Below the pieces are notes generated by a model that saw only the letters and a program-made list of their open reading frames with translations, did no database searches and was not told where the DNA came from. From Methylobacterium bullatum (GTDB lineage Bacteria; Pseudomonadota; Alphaproteobacteria; Rhizobiales; Beijerinckiaceae), in assembly GCF_014845095.1 (NCBI RefSeq), contig NZ_NKUG01000003.1:17086-81085 (forward strand): a DNA stretch of 64,000 bases, in the 5' to 3' direction. Positions 25,931-35,770 of this stretch are shown piece after piece; within the stretch, counting starts at the first letter, position 1; each line of letters begins with the position of its first letter. The position numbers and the translations under genes were made by a program.

Positions 25931-28900
25931 GTGGGCAAGATTGAGATCGATCTGGATTGGGCGGGATCCGGCGACGGCGAGTCGTACGGCGGCAACGTAG
26001 AGACCGGCATCCGGCAGGATGCCATGCGGCAGGTCCTGCGCAAGCTCGCGGCAATGCCAGGTCGGGAGGAGCCCGAGCAGGACGACCGCTTCAAGTCCCG
26101 GCCCCGCGCGCTCAATGTCATGCCCAACCGCCGCCACGAGGCCATCCTAGTGAGTGCACGGCGAGGGGACGGCAAGACAACCTTCCTGATCGACATCCTG
26201 CGTCTCATCGAGAAGGGCGCATCGGCCTACAGACCGTATGTGCCCACGGGCAAGGCGGACGAAAAGCTGGCGGCCCTCTACAGCCTCGGGATCGTCGACC
26301 CGACCCTCATCGAGACGAAGCAGAACATCGTCGTCATCGTCATCGAGAAGATCAAGGTCGCAGTGGACCATGTGCACCGCCGCAACGAGGCTGCGAAGAA
26401 GGGTACGTACGAAGATTTCAAAGCGGCACTGCGCGAGCTGGCCGCTGGCCTCACCCTCCTCGACGGCATTGGTAACGACGCACTTTATGGCAAGGACTGG
26501 GCGGACGCCGACTACGTGCTCGATCGCGGCCTTGACAAGGCGCGCAGCGCCGGCGGGTTCGAGCGGGCGTTCCACCACTACGTCAGGGAAGCCTGCTCTT
26601 TCATAGGCGCGGATGCCTTCGTCCTCGCCATCGACGACGTAGACACATCCTTTGATAAAGGCTGGCCGGTTCTTGAGGCGCTCCGAAAGTACTTCGCGAC
26701 GCCGCACCTGAAGGTGATCCTCGCCGGCGACCTAAAACTCTACAATTTGCTAGTGCGCCAGCAGCAGTGGAAGCAGATCACGAAGGACTTCCTGGACGTC
26801 GAACAGAAGGTTTTCAAAATTGAGCAGGAGGTGGGCGGATCGGGCTCGTACGCCGATCAGCTAGTTAAGACAGTGGACGTTCTCCAGGACCAATACCTCG
26901 TAAAGATCGTGCGCCCGGAGAACCGGATAGAGCTGGCTCCGCTGCTGCATCTGACGAGCCAAAGCAATGAAATAGAGTTTCACGCCTCGCGGTCGGCGAC
27001 GCCGGGGTCGGCGAAAGAGCGCGATACCTCCCGTCGATTCGCAGAGCGGCTTCTCTGCATTAAATCGAGCGCCGATCAGGAGCTAATCCGCGCGACCGTG
27101 CTCCGGCTTCCGATGCGGAGCGGCTTGCAAGTGATGGCAGGCGCCTGGGACCTTGTCGCCGCGAAGGAAGCGCCCTCCGGTGGCGAACTCGAACGAGCCA
27201 GCGCCGCCGCATTGGACATACTGAGACAGGTCGCGTCGACGTCCCTGATGAGTCTCGATCTTGATGAGTCCGGTCTCACGGATCCGAACTCGGGCCGGGT
27301 ACTGGGAGCACTGAGCGAGTGGATGGCCTCAAAGCCTGATCTCTGGTTGGCAATGTCGCGCTGCCATCCAGGCGGCGTCGATGAGAAAATCGACTTCGTC
27401 AGCATCCGGATCGCGGCTCAGCTCGTCGAACTGTTCCTCCGCCAGCCTCACGCTATGGTCGATTACTGGCTTCGGATCTCGACGATCCGCGAGAAGCTGG
27501 ATCGAGGCGAGGTCATTTGGATCCCTCAGAGGGCATCGGATCGGTCTACCGAAAACGGTGCGCGAGACCTTCAAGCCTTGCTAGAGCACGTCAATGCCGG
27601 GATGGCGGAACGCGCAACCCAGTTCGTTAGCCGGTTGGCAGCCTGGGATGCTGGCCGGGGGCGTCAGGTTAATCGTCGCATACGGCTGAGCGGCGCCATT
27701 GTATTGGCTAAGCACACGATGCCCGGCGATGCTGCAGCGCTACAACTGTACGGAGTTGCGAAAGCGGAGGACGTCAGAGCCTTCTTGAAGAAGGCTTTCG
27801 AAGGAAGTGCGACGGACCAAAAGAGTCGGCTTCTGGATGCGATTCCAGCACCGATGCACGGCTATCACCAAGCTCTGAAAGAAGCCTCAGGAGGCTCTCC
27901 GACGCAACTCCTTTCCGAAACCGGATCCAGATCGATCCTTGCCAACTCTCTTGCAAGCCTCGAGGCCGGCCTCACCGGAGACGCGTGCTTCGCCGCCATG
28001 TTGCCGGCTTTTCACATCGTCAGTGGTCAAGGAGCAGAGAACGGAGCCTACTCGGTCCTCCGCCTCATCGCATTCATCTCCGAGATGATCGGTTCAAGAC
28101 AGCCGAGCATCTCAGAGGAGACAGTCAAGAGCATCATGAACACGCTCGTGAGCCGTAGGAGCTATCCCACGACGACGTTCTCCGGAGGTGACAGCTCGAC
28201 CGATGAACGACCGGGCAACGAGGGTTCTCCGCGTGAGACGGCCGCGAACACTGCCTCTACCCCTGGCGACAAGCCTGTCGCACCCCCGACCCCACTTTCT
28301 CATCTGCTCGCAGAATGGCTCAAAAGCCTTGAGATCGAGCAGAGGCCCATAACGGTCGCTCCAGTCACGCTCTCCCGCATGTGGACGAGGTTTACCTACG
28401 CGTTCGACGCCATATCCAGCGAGCTCAAGCTCGGCGAAACCCGCTATCTGGGAGTGTTGATGCACCGATCTATCACGGCCTTTCTACATGCGGTGGGCCT
28501 GGAGGCGGTGCGCGCATCGGGCATTTCGCCGGAACCTCAGGCGATGAACAACCCAGTTAGACATAGCGCACCGCTTCTTGAAGTGTTGAAAACCCTTAAA
28601 AAGAATCCAAACGTAAAGAATGACCAGAACGTCCGCTTCTTCAAATCAGTTTTTTCGTGCCCCCTGTGGGGGTATTATCTTGCTAGCGGCAAAATTGCAT
28701 TCACTGGACGCGTCGCGCCTCGGAGTGCAGATAGAGAAGTATTTGATCTCTACAAAGCGGCCGTTGTGGAGGCGACGAAGCAGGTTCCGAGTTTTGAGAT
28801 TGAGTTTAAGACTTCTGAATATGTTCTAAAACTGGAAGGCCCACAACTCCTTCTAAACTCTGTTCCTATTCAGGGACAAGCAGCCAGCTCAAAGCCAGCC

Positions 28901-29029
28901 CAGCAGAGAACTTCTGAATTAGGGGAATTAATTTCCTCAGTATCTACTGAGATAAAAACTGAGGAAAGGCCTTTGAGGCCAAGGGCAGTGACGAAGGTTT
29001 CCAGAAAAAGTCCAAAAAAGCAGATTTAA
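25931..29029 (+). CDS. rdrA: RADAR system ATPase RdrA
   Basis: A P-loop ATPase of about 1,032 residues. Walker A is SARRGDGKTTFL (Lys near residue 82) and Walker B is FVLAIDDVDTSFD (Asp near 235), with a following LKVILAGDLKLYN stretch as in KAP/STAND-like NTPases. No membrane segment is seen. The adenosine-deaminase gene starts five bases after its stop; this pairing and order are those of RADAR, where RdrA and RdrB form a large complex that deaminates adenosine or ATP during phage infection. I chose GTG 25931, with GAGGGG before it; an upstream TTG near 25,859 is possible. The frame stays open back into the IS481 copy, but that part is transposon DNA. Confidence 0.85.
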   Translation: MGKIEIDLDWAGSGDGESYGGNVETGIRQDAMRQVLRKLAAMPGREEPEQDDRFKSRPRALNVMPNRRHEAILVSARRGDGKTTFLIDILRLIEKGASAYRPYVPTGKADEKLAALYSLGIVDPTLIETKQNIVVIVIEKIKVAVDHVHRRNEAAKKGTYEDFKAALRELAAGLTLLDGIGNDALYGKDWADADYVLDRGLDKARSAGGFERAFHHYVREACSFIGADAFVLAIDDVDTSFDKGWPVLEALRKYFATPHLKVILAGDLKLYNLLVRQQQWKQITKDFLDVEQKVFKIEQEVGGSGSYADQLVKTVDVLQDQYLVKIVRPENRIELAPLLHLTSQSNEIEFHASRSATPGSAKERDTSRRFAERLLCIKSSADQELIRATVLRLPMRSGLQVMAGAWDLVAAKEAPSGGELERASAAALDILRQVASTSLMSLDLDESGLTDPNSGRVLGALSEWMASKPDLWLAMSRCHPGGVDEKIDFVSIRIAAQLVELFLRQPHAMVDYWLRISTIREKLDRGEVIWIPQRASDRSTENGARDLQALLEHVNAGMAERATQFVSRLAAWDAGRGRQVNRRIRLSGAIVLAKHTMPGDAAALQLYGVAKAEDVRAFLKKAFEGSATDQKSRLLDAIPAPMHGYHQALKEASGGSPTQLLSETGSRSILANSLASLEAGLTGDACFAAMLPAFHIVSGQGAENGAYSVLRLIAFISEMIGSRQPSISEETVKSIMNTLVSRRSYPTTTFSGGDSSTDERPGNEGSPRETAANTASTPGDKPVAPPTPLSHLLAEWLKSLEIEQRPITVAPVTLSRMWTRFTYAFDAISSELKLGETRYLGVLMHRSITAFLHAVGLEAVRASGISPEPQAMNNPVRHSAPLLEVLKTLKKNPNVKNDQNVRFFKSVFSCPLWGYYLASGKIAFTGRVAPRSADREVFDLYKAAVVEATKQVPSFEIEFKTSEYVLKLEGPQLLLNSVPIQGQAASSKPAQQRTSELGELISSVSTEIKTEERPLRPRAVTKVSRKSPKKQI

Positions 29030-29034
29030 TCCGC

Positions 29035-31575
29035 ATGGCCTCTCTCATTTACCGCCGCGGCTTCAGCGACACTTACGGCTTGGCCATGCTTGGCCGGGGG
29101 CAGGTGCCGTCTATTGAGGAGACGCGGCGGCGGATCTTTATCGCCGAGCGGCGGTCGGGTGTCGGGCGGCCGGACCACTTCTACAAGGGCTACCTTGAGC
29201 ATCGCCTCGGGGACGCCCAACACGTGGGAGACTTACCCTGGATCGTCCTTGGGAGCCTCGCCGAGCGCTATCTGGAGCGGCGGGGTCGGCGCGTGGCTGT
29301 GCGCTACGAGCTATTTGGGGAGTGGCACGAGCTCCTGCCGTTCCTCTCGCCGCTTGCCGTAATAGTCGCCTTTCTAGTGAACGAGGGGCGCGGGCCCGCC
29401 CATGGCGTGGACCCGCGCCCGTTCCTGGCGAAGGAGATCGGCGAGACGGCGCTCATCGGGGCCGCGGATCCCAGCCTCGACGACCTTGTCGCTCGCGAGG
29501 GGCTGAACGAGCTGCACATGCACCTCAACGGCTCGACGGAGCTCGACGTGCTGTGGCCGGACGCGTGTAGCGCACCGGACGCGTTCTATGCCGAGCTCAA
29601 AGAGGCGCAAGGCAAGAGCCCGGAGCCGTCTCTAGAGCTCTACGAACAGCTGGAGCCGGGGCTGGGGCCCTACGGTGTCTACCAGCGGCTTCGCGCGGCC
29701 CGGCGCGTGCGCCGGCACCTCGTCGCGGAGCTTAAGCCCGACCTCGGAGGAAAGGCGGGAAAGGCCCCCCTGGCGACAGGCCTCGAAGCCTTGCTGCGGG
29801 CGGCGGTGTTCGACCTTCCGGACGGTGACTGGCCCCGCCCGCTGGGCAGTCCCCTGAGCATGCATCCGGCCTGCGTACTGTTCGGCGGGCCACCGCACCG
29901 GCCGATAATCGAAGAGGCGGCCTTCCTATACTGCTGCCTTGCCACTCTTCGGCGCGACCCGGGACACAAGGTGATCGGGGCCGGGCTCTACTTCAACCTC
30001 CTAATGCTCACCCAGCTGGCGCGCCTTGCGGTCCAGCAGGTCGACGAGAGCGGCTTCGACCAATTCCAGAAGTACACCCTGCTCGGTACCCGGGAAAGGA
30101 TTGAGCGCCGCTACCTCGCCCGCTTCCGCCAGTTGAATGGCCACGAGCCCTTCGACACGCTTCGACACCTGGAAGGCCGCTTCGCGCCCAAGGCAACCGT
30201 AACCAAGACCCGGACCCTCATCGCTGACATCGTGGGTGGCTATCTTGATTTCCGGGGCTGCCGGTCCGATCGGCGGGAGCGAGACCTCCGAGGCGCGCCG
30301 CCGCGGTGCCTTTTCGGCCGCCATTGCGGGATCGCCCCCTGCGGCCCGTCGGGGCGTGCGAATGCAGAGTTCGCCCTCGTCGCCCACTTCATTAAGCGTC
30401 GTGCAACCGACGACAACGACCGCAGCCGGCGATGCCGCGACAGCGACTTGCGGATCGGGCTCAACGAGCAGGCCCGCGTCCTAGAGACGCTCCGGAAGGG
30501 CAGCGCGACGGTGAGAGCGCTGCTCCAGGGGATCGACGGGGCTTCCAACGAGCTGCACGCCCCACCCGAACCGTTCGCGCCCGCCTTCCGCCTCGCGCGC
30601 CGCGCGGGCATCTCCCGCGCTACTTTCCACGTCGGTGAGGACTTTCGGCACCTGTTGTCGGGAATCAGGTCGGTTGTGGAGGCGCTTGTCTTTTTGGACC
30701 TTCGCTCCGGGGATCGTATCGGCCACGCGACGGCTCTCGGCATCGATCCGGCGCTCTGGCTATCCAGGACGGCCCCGCGCGCGGTGCTGAGCCGGATTGA
30801 CGTTCTGGACGACGCGGTCTTTGCCTTCCGCTCACTGGCGGCGGTCGGGGGGTACGCCCAGGACATGCTCCTTCTCGGGCGTCTGATCGCCGAGCACTCT
30901 GAGATCCTCTACGGGCAAGAGCGAAGCCCCGATCTTCTCCACCGGGCCTGGGAGCTGCGCCGCCTCGATGCGCTCGAAGTGCGGGCGGTGGAGCGAAGCC
31001 TTCTGAGAAACGGCCAGGTGCTCACGGGCGAGGCCGTCGCCCAAGAAGCACAGTTCCTGTCTCAGACTGCCTTGGACGAGCAGCGCTCATCCGAGCTTCG
31101 CTTGATCGCGGACATGGTCGCCCGGTCCGGGGCCGCCTACGAGGTCTTCAGCGAGCGGCACGCCCTCGACCCGAAGCGGGCGAACGAGCGCGTCGACGTG
31201 GAGGCGGCGCAGATCTCAGAAAAAGCTTTCACGGCATTGCAGGACCACGCACTCGGTTTCGTCAACGAACGCGGGGTGGTCTTAGAGACGCTGCCGACAA
31301 GCAACCTGCGGATCAGTTTCTATGACAGCATGGCCGAGCATCATCTCTACCGCTGGCTCGGCCTGTGCGAGCCGACGATCACGAACTGGCCCACCGTTTG
31401 CGTTGGGAGCGACGACCCCGGAATCTTCGCGACAAACCTCCGCAACGAGTACGCTGCGATTGGGAGTGTCCTGCGCCAAAGGTTCAAGCTGACCGCGTCC
31501 GAGACAGCTGGTCGGTTGGAGCAGCTAAACGCGAACGGCCGCGCACACCGCTTTCCTCCTGACTGCGATCCTTGA
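29035..31575 (+). CDS. rdrB: RADAR adenosine deaminase RdrB
   Basis: An 846-residue metal-dependent adenosine deaminase-like enzyme. The ADA signature is split as is typical for RdrB: NELHMHLNGSTE (His161, His163), FHVGEDFRHLL (His near 532 and the catalytic Glu), DRIGHATALG (His near 564) and CVGSDDPGIF (Asp near 793-794). Large insertions lie between the first and second motifs. It follows rdrA by five bases, so expression is coupled. In described RADAR systems RdrB converts adenosine or ATP to inosine forms and stops growth of the infected cell. An accessory SLATT or Csx27 membrane gene, present in some systems, is not seen. Confidence 0.9.
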   Translation: MASLIYRRGFSDTYGLAMLGRGQVPSIEETRRRIFIAERRSGVGRPDHFYKGYLEHRLGDAQHVGDLPWIVLGSLAERYLERRGRRVAVRYELFGEWHELLPFLSPLAVIVAFLVNEGRGPAHGVDPRPFLAKEIGETALIGAADPSLDDLVAREGLNELHMHLNGSTELDVLWPDACSAPDAFYAELKEAQGKSPEPSLELYEQLEPGLGPYGVYQRLRAARRVRRHLVAELKPDLGGKAGKAPLATGLEALLRAAVFDLPDGDWPRPLGSPLSMHPACVLFGGPPHRPIIEEAAFLYCCLATLRRDPGHKVIGAGLYFNLLMLTQLARLAVQQVDESGFDQFQKYTLLGTRERIERRYLARFRQLNGHEPFDTLRHLEGRFAPKATVTKTRTLIADIVGGYLDFRGCRSDRRERDLRGAPPRCLFGRHCGIAPCGPSGRANAEFALVAHFIKRRATDDNDRSRRCRDSDLRIGLNEQARVLETLRKGSATVRALLQGIDGASNELHAPPEPFAPAFRLARRAGISRATFHVGEDFRHLLSGIRSVVEALVFLDLRSGDRIGHATALGIDPALWLSRTAPRAVLSRIDVLDDAVFAFRSLAAVGGYAQDMLLLGRLIAEHSEILYGQERSPDLLHRAWELRRLDALEVRAVERSLLRNGQVLTGEAVAQEAQFLSQTALDEQRSSELRLIADMVARSGAAYEVFSERHALDPKRANERVDVEAAQISEKAFTALQDHALGFVNERGVVLETLPTSNLRISFYDSMAEHHLYRWLGLCEPTITNWPTVCVGSDDPGIFATNLRNEYAAIGSVLRQRFKLTASETAGRLEQLNANGRAHRFPPDCDP

Positions 31576-31819
31576 AAGCGTTTGCAGGACCTATCTGAAG
31601 GCCGCAGGCCACCCTGTGCCGAAGATGAGGGGGCTTGGCGCTCTCTGGCCAGAAACGGCAAAACATCTTGGCTTGGCTCCCGGCGCGCTTGCCGATGATG
31701 ACCTCAGACGAATCCTGCAAGGCTTACTTAGCGTTGCTAATGGAGTAGCCGCATTGCGCGCACCCATGAAGGATCGGCTCAAGGCAAGGGAAACGTTGAA
31801 AAGAAAAGGCATAACTTAG
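31553..31819 (+). pseudogene. Abortive-infection (Abi_C-like) domain fragment
   Basis: In the frame +1 to the end of rdrB, the DNA reads LTAILESVCRTYL, then WPETAKHLGLAPGALADDDL and RRILQGLLSVANGVAALR. This matches the Abi_C pattern (short helical domain ending in a VVNGxxALRTxxGDAHG motif), but the sequence departs just before the GDAHG part, and no start codon of its own is seen. It overlaps the last codons of rdrB. It is best read as the broken tail of a former neighbouring defence gene. Confidence 0.55.
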
Positions 31820-32532
31820 AGCCACGTCACGCTTGGCTGGCAGTGCATGCTGCGCATACGATGGCTCTTTTGATAATCGAAACGTGGTCAGCGCGAAAGA
31901 TATAAAAAGCTGCATTGAGACAAAATTGGCGGGTATGATTAAAGACGGTCAGCCCGGAAGATAAGTACGGGCATAATCATCCTACAAAAGGGGGAAGGAT
32001 TTTTTACGTCATACTGGAACCAAAGATCCGGAGATCCTCGAGACACACTTTATAATTTTTTAAGAGCCAAAGTGATTGTGTCCGCAACGGCTTTTATATA
32101 GCTCATATTTCCAGCTCTGTATTTTTTAGGGGACTGATAAAACTGGGCAGGCTGGTGATTTTTTTTGGTGGATTTGTGAACCGAATTCTGCAGCAGAGGG
32201 TGCTCTATGCCGCGTGATCAACGGCCGGGAGACGCTCCAACTTCGCCAACTGAGCCTGTAGCACCTCTCGGCACCAAAACTGCGGATGAACCAAAGTTGT
32301 ACGCCGAAACACACTTTTGACGGCTCCAGGGTGGCACGTGTGGTGACGCCGGGGGCGTGGGGAAGTGGGGCACGTCAGGGCCTTTTGAGAGCACTCGGCG
32401 GCCACGTAGCAGAGCGTCGGCGATTGCCGCGAAAAGTCATTGCAGATGTCTCCGTGCATGTTATGCACGGGTAGGTTCACTCAGTCACACTGCTAATGAC
32501 AAATTGTATTCGAGGGCAAATCGGGGCTCACT
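31820..32532. other. Non-coding interval between RADAR and the HNH gene
   Basis: No credible gene is seen in 713 bases. The first half (31,850-32,130) is moderately AT-rich; the second half contains only short frames with no ribosome sites and no family likeness. A promoter for the following gene must be near 32,480-32,530. Confidence 0.5.
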
Positions 32533-33675
32533 ATGCAGTTAAGCAAAGAAGTGTTTCAGCAACAACTTAAGGTCATGCAAGATCGGGTTTTACGAAAAAC
32601 CAAAATTCCTTTTGTCTCATTTAATGAGGGCCTGCCGTTTGAATGGGAGGGCTACAAGGAAGGGCTACGGCAGCGAGGCCTGAAACGCCTCCAAGTCCAT
32701 ACTTGGCAGAAAAGCTCTGTCGGCAGCGGCGCCATCCTGAAGCGGCTGATCTACGCAATCGAAATCCCAAAGGGGGTTGAAGGAGACGCCAACGGCTTTG
32801 TCAGCTGGGCGAATGAGCATGGGCACGCCAGTCGCTCCCATCGTGAACTGCTTGATGCGCAGGAAGAGCCGGCGCTGACGAAGCGCGCCGAGTCATGGGC
32901 TTTTGAATTCTATCGCGAGAATGGCGATCCTGAAGATGCCTTTGAGGAGCTGCTGGAGATCGCAGGACCTCGCTACGATTTGGTCGCCTATCTGTTCTTC
33001 CTGCGGGATTCGCAGCGCTTCATGCCGATCCGCGTGCAGACGTTCGACAAGGCTTTTCGCGATTTGCAATTGAGTCTGAAGACCGAAGGTCATTGTACCT
33101 GGGCGAACTATCAGCAATACATCGAAGCGCTGAAATCGGTGCAGGCCGAGCTCCAGACCATGCCCAATCTATCCGACGCCGGATTGGTCGATGCTCACTC
33201 CTTCTGTTGGCTACTTGTGCGCCCGGAACTCGATGGGGATGACGATCGGTTGATCGCGAGCGCAAAAGGCAAAGCTTCGAACTCGAAGAAATACGACGGC
33301 AGGCAAGTTGCCGTCTTTGACATGGCAAATATGACCATGGAAACGGTGCGCCAAGCAAATGGGCAGATAGTAGAGACGACCCGGAAGGTCAAAGAGCTGT
33401 GGATGTCAAAAACCGGCCTGCAAACCTACATCGAGGCATTGCTCGAAAAGCAGGAGGATAAGTGTGCGCTGACTGGCATAACATTCCATTACGTTGGAAA
33501 GGGCGATGATAAACAGAGGCGCCCGTCCCTAGATCGAAAAGATAGCGACAAGCATTATGAGGTCGGAAACCTGCAAGTTGTATGCAAGTTCATAAATAAA
33601 TGGAAAAGTAACGCTCGCGACGAGGAGTTTCTTCGTCTAATAGGTCTTGTTAGGAAGCCGCCGGGAGAAATTTGA
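32533..33675 (+). CDS. HNH-type nuclease-like protein of unknown specificity
   Basis: A 380-residue soluble protein. The last 80 residues have the layout of an HNH nuclease: KCALTGITFHYVGKG, then RPSLDRKDSDKHYEVGNLQVVCKFINKWKS, which is like the SLDRIDxxxGYxxGNVQ...CxxxNxxK pattern of phage-type HNH proteins; the first His of a strict HNH is not evident. The first 300 residues match no family I know. It stands alone downstream of RADAR and upstream of the ISL3 copy, so a defence or mobile-element role is likely. The gene is intact. Confidence 0.6.
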   Translation: MQLSKEVFQQQLKVMQDRVLRKTKIPFVSFNEGLPFEWEGYKEGLRQRGLKRLQVHTWQKSSVGSGAILKRLIYAIEIPKGVEGDANGFVSWANEHGHASRSHRELLDAQEEPALTKRAESWAFEFYRENGDPEDAFEELLEIAGPRYDLVAYLFFLRDSQRFMPIRVQTFDKAFRDLQLSLKTEGHCTWANYQQYIEALKSVQAELQTMPNLSDAGLVDAHSFCWLLVRPELDGDDDRLIASAKGKASNSKKYDGRQVAVFDMANMTMETVRQANGQIVETTRKVKELWMSKTGLQTYIEALLEKQEDKCALTGITFHYVGKGDDKQRRPSLDRKDSDKHYEVGNLQVVCKFINKWKSNARDEEFLRLIGLVRKPPGEI

Positions 33676-33743
33676 GTGTCGTATTTGAATAAAATAATGT
33701 TGGAATCGAGATAGGGGCGTTTATTGGCGTTTTCGCTCCCCTC

Positions 33744-33835
33744 TATTTCATAAATGCCAGCGAGGAGAACCGGAATAAAGAACGTCAGATGGCGACGGCG
33801 CCAGCAGAAGAACGTCCTACTTATTTCATAAATGC
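33744..33835. repeat. Direct repeat pair TATTTCATAAATGC
   Basis: The same 14 bases occur at 33744-33757 and 33822-33835, 78 bases apart, in the gap after the HNH gene. Their cause is not known; they may be a binding-site pair or a duplication scar. Confidence 0.6.
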
Positions 33836-33941
33836 GACCGGGGGAGTCATGATCCTCGTACGGGAGAATTACGCTCTCCCTGCATTGCGTCCTCGAAAAA
33901 ACGCCGCAGGGGCGGTGAGGTAATGATTCGCCGCCATTGAA

Positions 33942-35710
33942 GTGGCTCTTCGCCAAGTCTGGTGGATTGGGTTGTTGGGGCGAATGCTGGGAGGGAGCTC
34001 CTGGCTGAACCGGGCGGGGATTCTCAGATCAGGGCATGACCCTACTCTGTCATATCCCCGGTTGTCGCCTTCTCCACGTCAGGCGTGAGGAGAGCGCTGC
34101 TCTTTGCATTGCCGCTCAAGCGAAGCGCGATCATGCCCGTTGCCCACGCTGTCATACAGTCAGCCGGTCGGTGCATAGTCGCTATCACCGGCGTCCCGCC
34201 TACCTGCCGACGATCGGTCAGGAGGTGCGTCTGACCCTGACGATCCGACGTTTCTACTGCCACGATCCTGTTTGCGCGCGTCGGACCTTCGCCGAGCGTC
34301 TGCCCCGCCTCCTCGACCGCTACGCTCAGAGGACCCGCCGCCTGGCCGATGCCCAGGTTCGGACCGCGCTGGCGCTCGGTGCCACACCCACCGCCCGGCT
34401 GCTGCCGCACCTGGCGATGCCGACCAGTGCCACGACGCTGCTGCGGGGTATCCGCAAATGGCCGCTGCCGCCCGGATCCAAACCGATCATCGTCGGTGTC
34501 GACGACTGGGTCCTGCGCAAGGGCCGAACCTATGGCACCATTCTCGTCGACCTCGAACGCCGCCGTCCCATCGACCTGCTACCGGATCGTTCGGCCTCGA
34601 CGCTGGCGGCCCGGCTCCGGCGCGACCCACATATCCAGGTCGTGGCACGGGACCGCTCGACCGAATATGCGCGCGGGACCGCCATGGGTGCGCCCGATGC
34701 CGTTCAGGTCGCGGATCGGTGGCATCTCCTGCTCAATACCCGACAGATGGTCGAGCGCTGGCTCGCCCGCGTCCATCCGCGTCTGAAGCTGTTGCCGGCC
34801 GTGGCCCCGTCATCGCCATTGATTCAGCGCGTCGCGCCCTACCCGCGCGCACGGTCCGAGATGCTCGTGCGGGCCGCGGCCCGTGGTCGATGGGAAGCGG
34901 CCTATGACGACGTGCGTCGCCGCCATGCGGAGGGGCACTCGCTTCGGCGCATCAATCGCGAGACTGGCTTGGCCCGAGCGACGGTACGCAAGTACGCCTT
35001 CGCCGAGAGCTTCCCCCGGAACGGTATGCGTGAACCGAAGCCGAGCATGCTCGATCCTTATCTCGGGCATCTGCATGGCCGCCTCGAGGAGGGCTGCGAG
35101 AACGCTGCGCAGCTCTGGCGCGAACTTCAGGGTATCGGCTTTGCTGGCACCTCGAAGCAGGTGCGTCGCTGGTTGTCCGAGTGGCGCGCAGGCCCGGCTG
35201 GAACGACTATTCGGTCGTCGCCAGCACCGGCTGACATCCGTGTTGCGACCTCCACCGCATCACCCCTGGCCTCATCCAAGAAGCTGTCCTGGTATCTCCT
35301 ACGGGAGCCCGAAGACCTCGGCCCCGAGGCAGCCGCGGTCGTCTCGCGCGTCCTGCAGGATACCGAGGCGGCCAAGGTCGTCGATTTCGGCCGCCGGTTC
35401 TGCCGGATCGTCCGGAGCCGCTGTGGCCAGCAGCCGTCAGGAAAATCAGATGTCACGGCGTTCGATGAATGGCTGGGCGACGCGCAAACCTGCGGTGTCC
35501 GGATCGTCGAGAGCTTCGCTGCTGGCCTCGGTCAGGATAGAGATGCTGTTCGCTCCGCGCTGACACTGCCTTGGAGCAGTGGACAAGCCGAATGGCAGAT
35601 CACGCGTCTCAAGCTCTTGAAGCGCGCCATGTACGGCCTCGCCAATCTCGATCTCCTACGACGACGGTTCCTCCTCGCAGCCTAATCCACCAAACTTGGC
35701 GAAGAGCCAC
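33942..35710 (+). mobile_element. ISL3-family insertion sequence, complete
   Basis: Inverted ends of 27 bases (33942-33968 and 35684-35710) that differ at one position, beginning GTGGCTCTTCGCCAAGTCTG. The transposase between them is uninterrupted. I could not find an 8-bp target duplication in the flanks. It stands between the HNH gene and the recombinase module and may still be active. Confidence 0.9.
34036..35685 (+). CDS. ISL3-family transposase
   Basis: A 549-residue transposase, the full length for the family. The N-terminal zinc-finger part is RCPRCHTVSRSVHSRYHRRPAY, followed by RRTFAERLPRLL. The DDE core starts at GVDDWVLRKGRTYGTILVDLERRRPIDLLPDR, and the last acidic region lies in SSGQAEWQITRLKLLKRAMYG. 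No stop or frameshift interrupts it, unlike the three other transposase copies in the window, so it is probably the latest arrival. The stop codon overlaps the right inverted end. Confidence 0.93.
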   Translation: MTLLCHIPGCRLLHVRREESAALCIAAQAKRDHARCPRCHTVSRSVHSRYHRRPAYLPTIGQEVRLTLTIRRFYCHDPVCARRTFAERLPRLLDRYAQRTRRLADAQVRTALALGATPTARLLPHLAMPTSATTLLRGIRKWPLPPGSKPIIVGVDDWVLRKGRTYGTILVDLERRRPIDLLPDRSASTLAARLRRDPHIQVVARDRSTEYARGTAMGAPDAVQVADRWHLLLNTRQMVERWLARVHPRLKLLPAVAPSSPLIQRVAPYPRARSEMLVRAAARGRWEAAYDDVRRRHAEGHSLRRINRETGLARATVRKYAFAESFPRNGMREPKPSMLDPYLGHLHGRLEEGCENAAQLWRELQGIGFAGTSKQVRRWLSEWRAGPAGTTIRSSPAPADIRVATSTASPLASSKKLSWYLLREPEDLGPEAAAVVSRVLQDTEAAKVVDFGRRFCRIVRSRCGQQPSGKSDVTAFDEWLGDAQTCGVRIVESFAAGLGQDRDAVRSALTLPWSSGQAEWQITRLKLLKRAMYGLANLDLLRRRFLLAA

Positions 35711-35770
35711 CTCGTTGGGGCCGATCAATAGGACTGCATGGATATTTGGTGAAGCCTAGCAAGTGCTCTT

